Source: VAZQ01 sp040510075
Lineage (GTDB): Bacteria > Pseudomonadota > Alphaproteobacteria > Rhizobiales > Xanthobacteraceae
Reading direction: 5' to 3'
DNA: 11,768 nucleotides
Assembly (NCBI GenBank): GCA_040510075.1
Contig: JBEVJT010000024.1
Location: 1 to 11,768, forward strand
Part shown: piece after piece, positions 7,228 to 11,768 of the stretch
Layout of the letters: every line of letters begins with the position of its first letter
How positions within the stretch are numbered: position 1 is the first letter of the stretch
Position numbers and translations under genes: made by a program
The notes under the pieces: generated by a model
What the model was told of the DNA's origin: nothing
Seen by the model: only the letters and a program-made list of their open reading frames with translations
The model's database searches: none

Positions 7228-7488
7228 ATGACCCAGACCTCCAACCGATTTTTGGATGAAATCGCGCGTTTGATGAATGATGCAGCCGGAGTTGCCTCCG
7301 GCGTGCGGCGGGAGTTCGAGACCATGGTCCGCAATCAGGCGGATCGGATCCTGCGCGATCTGGATGTGGTCAAGCGCGAGGAATTCGAAGCAGTGACGGA
7401 GATGGCGCGGCTCGCGCGCGAGGAGAACGAGGCTCTCCGAGCCCGGCTCGAAGTGCTGGAGGCGAAGCTCGCCGCCGGCAGCCCCTGA
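7228..7488 (+). CDS. ubiK: UbiK-family accessory factor (YqiC/BMFP domain)
   Basis: An 86-residue, highly charged helical protein. Residues 1-40 hold MTQTSNRFLDEIARLMNDAA and a GVRREFETMVRNQADRIL segment; residues 47-82 (VVKREEFEAVTEMARLAREE and the following LRARLEVLEAKLAA) form a heptad-like coiled coil. This is the layout of the YqiC/BMFP family. E. coli UbiK is a membrane-associated accessory factor for aerobic ubiquinone synthesis that binds lipid and trimerises through its C-terminal coil; the Brucella member shows membrane fusogenic activity in vitro. Length and the KREEF-EAV block agree with the family. The nearest purine-rich stretch (AGAGGAAAG, from 7203) lies rather far from ATG-7228, so the ribosome site is weak. 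It is divergent from lgt across a 136-base gap that holds the inverted repeat CAAGAC/GTCTTG (7141-7166). The exact role in this organism is inferred from the family. Confidence 0.88.
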   Translation: MTQTSNRFLDEIARLMNDAAGVASGVRREFETMVRNQADRILRDLDVVKREEFEAVTEMARLAREENEALRARLEVLEAKLAAGSP

Positions 7489-7507
7489 TCAGACTGGGCT
7501 GCGAGCC

Positions 7508-7557
7508 TTGGGCCATGCACTTGGCCATGCACACGGGCCATACACCTGGGCATGCAC
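7508..7557 (+). repeat. Four-copy imperfect tandem repeat, 12-13 bp, after ubiK
   Basis: Four adjoining units follow the ubiK stop by 19 bases: TTGGGCCATGCAC (7508-7520), TTGGCCATGCAC (7521-7532), ACGGGCCATACAC (7533-7545) and CTGGGCATGCAC (7546-7557). Each keeps a GGCCATGCAC-like core. It lies between ubiK and the rplY promoter. No function is evident; it could be a small array of protein-binding sites or a slippage product. Confidence 0.75.
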
Positions 7558-7584
7558 ATGTGACGAGGCGAAGCGGCGCTTTTC

Positions 7585-7613
7585 TTGTTTTTGCTGCATC
7601 CTGCCGGTATAAG
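7585..7613 (+). promoter_or_regulatory. Probable promoter of rplY
   Basis: TTGTTT (7585-7590) and TATAAG (7608-7613) are separated by exactly 17 bases. The -10 matches five of six positions and the -35 three of six. A transcript would start near 7620, leaving a leader of about 75 bases before rplY that contains the hairpin at 7646-7671. Placement between the convergent-free end of ubiK and rplY makes this the best promoter candidate in the window. Confidence 0.55.
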
Positions 7614-7645
7614 CCGCGCCCGATCACGCGCATTGCAACGAGCCA

Positions 7646-7671
7646 CGACCTGCCACTCGCCGCGCAGGTCG
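7646..7671 (+). promoter_or_regulatory. Hairpin in the rplY leader
   Basis: CGACCTGC (7646-7653) and GCAGGTCG (7664-7671) form a perfect eight-pair stem with a 10-base loop, ending 23 bases before the rplY ATG. The ribosome-site-like AAAGGGA (7683-7689) lies between hairpin and start. There is only a short ATTTTG stretch after it, not a clean T run, so it is not a good terminator. It may shape leader stability or translation; binding by bL25 itself is only a guess. Confidence 0.5.
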
Positions 7672-7694
7672 AATGATTTTGTAAAGGGATCGAT

Positions 7695-8432
7695 ATGGCA
7701 ACGGTCAGGGAAATGAAAGCGACAGCGCGTGCGAGTGCCGGCAGGGGAACCGCGCGGGCGGAGCGCCGTGCCGGGCGCGTGCCAGGGGTGGTCTATGGCG
7801 ACGGCAAGCCACCTATGAACGTGTCGGTCGATCATGCCGAGCTCAAGCAGCGGATCTACGGGGGCCGGTTTCTCACCACGATTTACGAGCTTGACGTCGA
7901 TGGAACGAAGCATCGGGTGATTCCGCGCGATTTCCAGCTCGATCCGGTGAAGGACCTGCCCATCCATGTCGATTTCCTGCGCCTTGGTGAAGGCGCGCAA
8001 ATTCGCGTGCGCATCCCGGTGCATGTTAAGAACGCGGAGCAGGCGCCGGGCGTCAAGCGCGGAGGCACGGTGAACATCGTGACTCACTCGGTCGAGGTCA
8101 TCTGCTCCGCCGACGCCATCCCCGAATCCATCGAAGTCGATATTTCGGGACTGGAAATCAGTTACTCGAAGCACCTTGATGAGATCGCGTTGCCGCCGAA
8201 TGTGCGCGTGGTCGACCGGCTTGATCAGACCCTCGTCACCATCGTGCCGCCGTCCGGCTATGCGGAAGAAATGAAAGCGGCTGCGGAAGCCGCTGCGGCA
8301 GCGGCCGCGGCAGCGGCCGCCGCCGCCGAAGCAGGCGCGCCGGCCGAGGCCGCACCAGGTGCCGCAGCCCCCGGCGCGGCTGCAGCGCCCGCGGCCGGCA
8401 CGGGTGGAGGACCAGCAACGGAGAAGAAATAA
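7695..8432 (+). CDS. rplY: 50S ribosomal protein bL25, Ctc (general stress) form
   Basis: A 245-residue two-domain bL25/TL5/CTC protein. The N-terminal domain (about 1-95) binds 5S rRNA in the 50S subunit: it has KATARASAGRGTARAERR, GRVPGVVYGDGK (27-38) and HRVIPRDFQLDPVKDLPIHV (about 73-92). The second beta domain (about 96-187) is the Ctc extension, with IPVHVKNAEQAPGVKRGG and VTIVPPSG. From about residue 190 there is a low-complexity tail of Ala, Glu, Pro and Gly, including a long alanine run, ending in EKK. Alphaproteobacteria usually carry this long form and Ala-rich tails are common, though the long GCN-codon run is prone to slippage and length change. The start MATVREMKATARASAGRG fits the family and AAAGGGA lies six bases upstream. 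It has its own likely promoter and a leader hairpin, and is followed by pth and ychF on the same strand. Confidence 0.96.
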   Translation: MATVREMKATARASAGRGTARAERRAGRVPGVVYGDGKPPMNVSVDHAELKQRIYGGRFLTTIYELDVDGTKHRVIPRDFQLDPVKDLPIHVDFLRLGEGAQIRVRIPVHVKNAEQAPGVKRGGTVNIVTHSVEVICSADAIPESIEVDISGLEISYSKHLDEIALPPNVRVVDRLDQTLVTIVPPSGYAEEMKAAAEAAAAAAAAAAAAAEAGAPAEAAPGAAAPGAAAAPAAGTGGGPATEKK

Positions 8433-8496
8433 CGGCGAGACCTGTGCGCTCTTCGCGCCTTCCCGCGCAGGTTGGAACCCGGCGGCAAAAAGACTG

Positions 8497-8518
8497 GGTC
8501 CCCGCTTTCGCGGGAACC
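8497..8518. repeat. REP-like hairpin between rplY and pth
   Basis: CCCGC (8501-8505) and GCGGG (8510-8514) pair around a TTTC loop; after one mismatch, GGT and ACC extend the stem to 8497-8518. The GGTCCCCGCTTTCGCGGGAACC form is a dispersed intergenic element I recall from many proteobacterial genomes. Its translation on the minus strand gives the peptides VPAKAGTQ and FPRKRGPSL, which appear in many wrongly predicted small proteins. It lies 65 bases after the rplY stop and may affect transcript ends. Confidence 0.65.
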
Positions 8519-8596
8519 GGCGGATGGTGAGAAACACTCAATCAGTACGGAGTTCGACAGAATTCCGGGCGCAGCAGAATACGAAAGCGCTCATGC

Positions 8597-9217
8597 ATGC
8601 TGCTCATGGTCGGACTCGGCAATCCCGGCGCGCGCTATGCCGGCAACCGGCACAACATTGGTTTCATGGCAGTTGAGGCGATTGCGCGCCGCCACGCCGA
8701 AGGAGCGTGGCGGCGGCGCTTTCAAGGCGTTGCCGCGGAAGGCCTGCTTGCGGGCGAGGGCGCGCTTTTTCTCCTCCCCGGCACATACATGAACGATTCG
8801 GGGCGCGCGGTTGCAGAAGCGGCTCATTTTTACAAACTGGGCATTTCGGAAGTCGTCGTGTTTCACGACGAGATCGACCTCGCGCCGGGTAAAGTGCGCG
8901 TGAAGACAGGAGGCGGGGTGGCCGGACACAACGGACTGCGCTCTATCAGCGCGCATATCGGTAACGACTACCGGCGCGTGCGCATGGGCGTTGGACATCC
9001 AGGTGCCAAGGATCTCGTGCAGGCCTACGTACTCAGTGATTTCGCGAAGGATGAGCGGCCGTGGGTCGAGGTTTTATGCGAAATCATTGCCGAGAATGCT
9101 GTGCTGTTGGCGAAAAGCGAGGACGCAAACTTCCAGAACAGAGTACATCTCGCCATGCAGGCAAAAGGCGTGCTCCCGGCGCAGGCTGCGGACGAAGCTG
9201 AAGCCCATTCCGATTAG
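8597..9217 (+). CDS. pth: Peptidyl-tRNA hydrolase
   Basis: A 206-residue Pth enzyme, which frees tRNA by cutting the ester bond of peptidyl-tRNA dropped from ribosomes. Signs: MLLMVGLGNPGARYAGNRHN (1-20) with the conserved Asn9 and catalytic His19, LLPGTYMNDSG (59-69) with Asn66, VVVFHDEIDLAPGKVRVK (86-103) with Asp91, GGGVAGHNGLRSI (105-117) with Asn112, and RVRMGVGHPG near residue 130. These match E. coli His20, Asn68, Asp93 and Asn114. The tail after about residue 185 is an Ala/Glu-rich extension common in alphaproteobacteria. ATG-8597 is chosen because the MLLxVGLGNPG start is typical; ATG-8593 is out of frame and ATG-8606 would lose three residues. No strong ribosome site is seen. It lies 164 bases after rplY and 20 bases before ychF. 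Confidence 0.96.
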   Translation: MLLMVGLGNPGARYAGNRHNIGFMAVEAIARRHAEGAWRRRFQGVAAEGLLAGEGALFLLPGTYMNDSGRAVAEAAHFYKLGISEVVVFHDEIDLAPGKVRVKTGGGVAGHNGLRSISAHIGNDYRRVRMGVGHPGAKDLVQAYVLSDFAKDERPWVEVLCEIIAENAVLLAKSEDANFQNRVHLAMQAKGVLPAQAADEAEAHSD

Positions 9218-9237
9218 GTCGTGCGCGGCACGCTTCC

Positions 9238-10344
9238 ATGGGGTTCACCTGCGGCATTCTCGGACTGTCGAATGTAGGCAAGTCCACGGTTTTCAACGCC
9301 TTGACGGCAACCGCCGCCGCGCAAGCCTCCAATTACCCTTTCAGCACGATCGAGCCGAATGTGGGCGAGGTGCTCGTGCCTGATGCGCGGCTCGAAGTGC
9401 TCGCGAAGCTGGCAAAATCAGCGAAGATCAAGCCCACGCGGCTGTCGTTCGTCGACATCGCAGGGCTGGTAAGCGGAGCCTCTCGCGGCGAGGGTCTGGG
9501 AAATCAGTTTCTCGCGCACGTGCGCGAGGTCGACGCGCTTGCTCATGTGGTGCGCTGTTTCGAGGACACGGACGTCGCCCATGTTGCCGGCAAAGTCGAG
9601 CCCATCTCGGACATCGAGACCATCGAAACCGAGCTGATGCTTGCAGATCTCGACAGCCTGGAAAGGCGAGTCGAGGGACTTGCGAAAAAGGCAAAGGGCA
9701 GCGATCAGGACGCGAGCGAGGCAAAAGCGACGCTCGACCTTGTGCAACGTGCGCTCGCGCTGCTGCACGAGGGCAGGCCTGCGCGGCTGCTCGAACGCAA
9801 GCAGGAGGAGCAGAAAGCGTTTCGCATGCTCGGCCTCCTGACATCGAAGCCCGTCCTCTATGTTGCCAATGTGGGCGAGGAGGCAGCCGCCACGGGTGGC
9901 GAGCTGAGCGAGAAGGTGAAAACGCGGGCCGCGCAGGAAGGGACGGTCTGCGTGGTCATCTCTGCAAAGATCGAAGCCGAGATCGCCGCGCTCTCACATC
10001 AGGAGTGCAACGAATATTTGGCCGCGCTTGGGCTCGCGGAATCGGGTCTCGATCGTCTGATCCGAGCCGGTTACGGGCTTCTTGATCTCATTACCTATTT
10101 CACCGCCGGGCCGAAGGAGGCGGCAGCCTGGACGGTGACGCGGGGAACCAAGGCCCCGCAAGCTGCCGCGGTCATACATTCGGATTTCGAACGCGGCTTC
10201 ATTCGCGCTGAAACCATCGCCTACGATGATTACGTCAGGTACGGCGGCGAAACGGGCGCGCGGGACGCCGGCAAGATGCGTCTGGAAGGAAAGAATTACA
10301 TCGTCGCCGATGGCGACGTGATGCATTTCAGATTCGCGACTTAG
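9238..10344 (+). CDS. ychF: Redox-regulated ATPase YchF (OLA1 family)
   Basis: A 368-residue protein of the YchF/OLA1 family, Obg-related P-loop proteins that prefer ATP and bind ribosomes. Domains: a nucleotide-binding core with the P-loop GLSNVGKST (9-17), NYPFSTIEPNVGEV (switch I), DIAGLVSGASRGEGLGNQFL (switch II, with the hydrophobic residue in place of the catalytic Gln, as in this family) and ANVGEE in place of the usual GTPase NKxD; a helical insertion around 130-200; and a C-terminal TGS domain from about residue 284 with TYFTAGPKEAAAWTVTRGTK and VIHSDFERGFIRAETIAYDD. The P-loop has Ser where most family members have Pro (GLPNVGKST). The start MGFTCGILGLSNVGK fits the family. There is no clear ribosome site in the 20-base gap after pth, so translation may depend on pth. 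The stop codon abuts a palindromic repeat. Confidence 0.96.
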   Translation: MGFTCGILGLSNVGKSTVFNALTATAAAQASNYPFSTIEPNVGEVLVPDARLEVLAKLAKSAKIKPTRLSFVDIAGLVSGASRGEGLGNQFLAHVREVDALAHVVRCFEDTDVAHVAGKVEPISDIETIETELMLADLDSLERRVEGLAKKAKGSDQDASEAKATLDLVQRALALLHEGRPARLLERKQEEQKAFRMLGLLTSKPVLYVANVGEEAAATGGELSEKVKTRAAQEGTVCVVISAKIEAEIAALSHQECNEYLAALGLAESGLDRLIRAGYGLLDLITYFTAGPKEAAAWTVTRGTKAPQAAAVIHSDFERGFIRAETIAYDDYVRYGGETGARDAGKMRLEGKNYIVADGDVMHFRFAT

Positions 10345-10392
10345 AGCATGATCCCGAAAAGTGGGAACCGGTTTTCGGAAAAGATCATGCTC
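10344..10392. repeat. Palindromic intergenic repeat at the end of ychF
   Basis: An outer stem GAGCATGATC (10344-10353) / GATCATGCTC (10383-10392) encloses an inner stem CCGAAAA (10354-10360) / TTTTCGG (10372-10378), with a four-A bulge at 10379-10382 and an 11-base loop. The first base is the last base of the ychF TAG. I recognise this sequence as a dispersed element seen at gene ends in many Hyphomicrobiales genomes. It sits between convergent ychF and the DUF4282 gene and could act as a bidirectional terminator or a 3' end protector. The following bases AGCTAGAGCGG (from about 10400) look like a decayed second module often found next to it. Confidence 0.75.
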
Positions 10393-10511
10393 CATAAAAA
10401 GCTAGAGCGGGAGGGCGGTTCGAAGTTCCTGCTTCAGGCTTTGTCTTGGTCTACTATCTCAGCCGTCGCGAGCGTTGCGCCGAGCGCTTCAGGATGACAT
10501 TGCGCGTTTAA

Positions 10512-10802
10512 TTACATCTGGCCGCGCTGCCTGATCGCGCCGAGATGCTCGTTGATGCGGAACATGATCAGCACGAATTCCGCGATGATGCGCGCGAACA
10601 CCACCCCGATCACGATTCCAATCAGGCTTCCGATCACCCACAGCAAACCGCCGAGCGGATGCAAGGACATGAGGGTCAGCCCGGAAATGATCCCGGAGAC
10701 ACCAAACAAGGCGGAGATGCCCACCGCGAGCCAGTAAAAAACTTTGATGATGGATGGCGTGATGAACCGATCCCATTGAAACAGATCACGATAATCGAAC
10801 AT
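10512..10802 (-). CDS. DUF4282 small membrane protein
   Basis: A 96-residue protein beginning MFDYRDLFQWDRFITPSIIK. It has two membrane segments, about residues 17-42 (KVFYWLAVGISALFGVSGII) and 50-75 (GGLLWVIGSLIGIVIGVVFA), followed by RIIAEFVLIMFRINEHLGAI. The FDRFITP-like start and the ELLIVLFRINEHL-like end are the marks of DUF4282 (PF14110), a family of small predicted inner-membrane proteins with no assigned function. ATG-10802 is chosen over ATG-10820 because GGGAG lies four bases before it (10807-10811) and the family begins there. It is convergent with ychF and divergent from the exported protein at 11013, with a 210-base gap holding the TGCAAAT inverted repeat. Partner and substrate are unknown. 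Confidence 0.8.
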   Translation of the reverse strand: MFDYRDLFQWDRFITPSIIKVFYWLAVGISALFGVSGIISGLTLMSLHPLGGLLWVIGSLIGIVIGVVFARIIAEFVLIMFRINEHLGAIRQRGQM

Positions 10803-10870
10803 TGCTCTCCCGCTCCGCATCGCCGCTGCAGCGTGCGACAGTGCACCTGCGACAGCCGGCGGTCAATCGA

Positions 10871-10895
10871 TGCAAATCAGTTCAATGTATTTGCA
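10871..10895. promoter_or_regulatory. Inverted repeat in a divergent intergenic region (candidate operator)
   Basis: TGCAAAT (10871-10877) and ATTTGCA (10889-10895) form a perfect inverted repeat with 11 bases between arms, 18 bases centre to centre. It lies between the divergent DUF4282 gene and the exported-protein gene in an otherwise GC-rich stretch. The spacing suits a dimeric regulator on one face of the helix, but no regulator is known. A direct repeat TGCGACAG (10834-10841, 10848-10855) lies nearby. Confidence 0.35.
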
Positions 10896-11012
10896 ACCAG
10901 GTCCGCATGGGTGTTGCGCGCCGAAAACGCAACGGCTGTACGGGAACTCATCCGCCCATGTGTTCGTTTTCTCAAGGCGCAGCACCCTGTGCGCGCAGGC
11001 AAGGACGGGAGC

Positions 11013-11297
11013 ATGCAAACCAAAATGGTCGTCCTGATTGCCACCGCTCTCACCGTGTGGGCGCCGGTCTGTGCTGGACCCGCCGCAGCGGGAGGTATCT
11101 CGCTCGCGCAGCTCAGTGGCGAAACCCCGGTCGGAGCCGAGCGCAGTCCTCGCGTGATTATCGAGGAGCCCCGGCCTTCCACCATGGCGATTGAGACCGA
11201 AGGCAGAGGGGAACGGCGCGACTGTCGTGCTGTCACCACTACCGAGCGGCAAAACGGGCTTCCGATCACGCGCACAGAGCAGCTGTGCGGCCGCTGA
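11013..11297 (+). CDS. Small exported protein of unknown function
   Basis: A 94-residue protein. The first 26 residues, MQTKMVVLIATALTVWAPVC followed by AGPAAA, form a Sec-type signal peptide with Ala-rich cleavage sites. The cysteine at 20 is not in a good lipobox (APVC), so it is probably not a lipoprotein. The mature part has a Pro/Glu-rich stretch (RVIIEEPRPS, 47-56) and ends with DCRAVTTTERQNGLPITRTE then QLCGR. Cys71 and Cys92 could form a periplasmic disulfide. I recall similar C-X-TVT-TE-R-X-G-TRTE-C tails in uncharacterised proteins of Hyphomicrobiales but cannot name a family. AAGGA lies seven bases before ATG-11013 (11001-11005), which picks this start from a longer open frame that reaches back across the DUF4282 gene. 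It is followed on the same strand by another exported protein. Confidence 0.7.
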   Translation: MQTKMVVLIATALTVWAPVCAGPAAAGGISLAQLSGETPVGAERSPRVIIEEPRPSTMAIETEGRGERRDCRAVTTTERQNGLPITRTEQLCGR

Positions 11298-11354
11298 GCG
11301 CGAATCACGGCGTCTTGAGCGGTGACCGTTTACCGAAAACGCGCGCAAGCCCCT

Positions 11355-11380
11355 GAACGTGCTTGACAGTTCCGGAACGT
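11355..11380 (+). promoter_or_regulatory. TTGACA with abutting palindrome, upstream of the last gene (candidate promoter/operator)
   Basis: A perfect -35-like TTGACA (11363-11368) is followed at once by the palindrome GTTCCGGAAC (11369-11378). The word GAACGT occurs at 11355-11360 and 11375-11380, exactly 20 bases apart. No good -10 is found 16-18 bases on; GATTGT (11389-11394) would need a 20-base spacer. It lies 60-80 bases before the exported-protein gene at 11438. Confidence 0.35.
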
Positions 11381-11437
11381 TGGCGCGGGATTGTATTTTC
11401 AGCTGGTCGCGCTGATCAGGGCAAAGGTGGCCTCCCC

Positions 11438-11768
11438 ATGATCTCCCACACCCGCCGCCTGTCGCTTGCTGCGGCACTCATCGTTCTTGCCGGGCCTGCT
11501 GCGGCCCAGACCTGGATATACGAGCCCAACGGTGCTGCGCGCGCCTATTACGAGCCGCGCGTCTATCAGTCGCGTGCCTATCAGCCTGTAATCGCCGAGC
11601 CGTTTGCGGCCGCTCCGATCCAGCGGACCACGATCAATCGCACCGTCATTCCGCAAGGACACGGCCGGGGCCCGATCGTCAAGGAGCGCATCGTGTCCGA
11701 GACGGTCGCGCCCGCGCCCGTCGTGCGCGAGCGTGTCGTGACACGTCCTGTTGTCGCGGAGAGTTATG
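11438..11768 (+). CDS. Exported protein of unknown function, N-terminal part (runs off right edge)
   Basis: An open frame of 110 codons from ATG-11438 to the window end with no stop. Residues 1-23 (MISHTRRLSLAAALIVLAGP then AAA) are a signal peptide with a likely cut at AAA/Q. The mature part is rich in Tyr, Pro, Val and Arg: ARAYYEPRVYQSRAYQP (34-50), then repeating basic-hydrophobic units such as VKERIVSETV (81-90) and VRERVVTRPVVAE (97-108). This low-complexity, repeat-like make-up suggests an unstructured periplasmic or envelope protein. I do not recognise the family. No strong ribosome site is visible (the bases before the ATG are C/T-rich, with AAAGGTGG at 11423-11430 the best candidate, seven bases upstream). 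The 140-base gap before it carries a candidate promoter/operator. Confidence 0.65.
   Translation, partial: MISHTRRLSLAAALIVLAGPAAAQTWIYEPNGAARAYYEPRVYQSRAYQPVIAEPFAAAPIQRTTINRTVIPQGHGRGPIVKERIVSETVAPAPVVRERVVTRPVVAESY

Noticed and set aside
7508..7557. CRISPR array
   Set aside because: Units of 12-13 bases stand next to one another without spacers, and no cas gene is present.
7571..7592. Terminator after ubiK (AAGC-GGC-GCTT then a T-rich stretch)
   Set aside because: The stem is only four pairs, and the T-rich bases form the -35 element of the rplY promoter.
7335..8537. 400-residue minus-strand frame antisense to ubiK and rplY
   Set aside because: Arg/His-rich low-complexity translation of the complementary strand of two well-supported genes, with the false FPRKRGPSL peptide from the REP-like element at its start.
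8591..8599. ATG-8593 as the pth start
   Set aside because: It is out of frame with the Pth protein; ATG-8597 gives the family N-terminus.
10545..11012. Upstream part of a 250-residue plus-strand frame ending at 11297
   Set aside because: The upstream part is antisense to the DUF4282 gene and low in complexity; the signal peptide and ribosome site place the true start at 11013.
11374..11399. EcfG (general stress sigma factor) promoter with GGAAC
   Set aside because: A GGAAC is present at 11374-11378, but there is no CGTT 16-17 bases downstream; the sequence there is ATTTT.

Overview
This window reads as chromosomal, mostly housekeeping DNA from a GC-rich alphaproteobacterium, most likely of the order Hyphomicrobiales (Rhizobiales). 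The basis is the protein types (alphaproteobacterial Prs with a DDIVDSGGTL PRPP loop, long Ctc-type bL25, YbjN next to proC, a TetR protein with a COQ9-like end), the rplY-pth-ychF order, and two palindromic intergenic repeats of kinds I recall from genomes of this order. The genus cannot be named from sequence alone. I see no CRISPR array, insertion sequence, phage gene, rRNA or tRNA.

Layout. Positions 1-696 (minus) hold the start of a membrane flippase of the polysaccharide-export (MOP) type, cut by the left edge. Next, on the minus strand, come a TetR-family regulator with a COQ9-like C-terminus (738-1439), proC (1536-2384) and a YbjN-domain gene (2485-2985). A 267-base gap with a plausible promoter separates these from prs (3253-4206). 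Upstream of prs, also on the minus strand, is a compact run lgt - MidA/NDUFAF7-type methyltransferase - pgeF (7091 down to 4368), in which lgt and the methyltransferase overlap by ATGA. Divergent from lgt is ubiK (7228-7488), followed by a short 12-13 bp tandem repeat, a good promoter and a leader hairpin in front of rplY (7695-8432). A REP-like hairpin lies between rplY and pth (8597-9217), and ychF (9238-10344) follows pth by 20 bases. A second palindromic repeat begins on the last base of the ychF stop codon. Convergent to ychF is a small DUF4282 membrane protein (10512-10802). The right end carries two small exported proteins of unknown function (11013-11297 and 11438 to the edge).

How the genes fit together. 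The lgt-methyltransferase-pgeF-prs series joins lipoprotein maturation, a probable complex I assembly factor homologue, purine nucleoside turnover and PRPP supply. rplY-pth-ychF is a translation cluster: the 5S rRNA-binding protein bL25, peptidyl-tRNA hydrolase and a ribosome-associated ATPase. UbiK, the COQ9-like regulator and the NDUFAF7-like methyltransferase all have family links to quinone or complex I biology, but a shared function here is only an inference.

I did not find a convincing new multi-gene system. The less explained parts are the intergenic structures (rplY leader hairpin, TGCAAAT inverted repeat, GTTCCGGAAC palindrome, 7508-7557 tandem repeat) and the two exported small proteins at the right edge.
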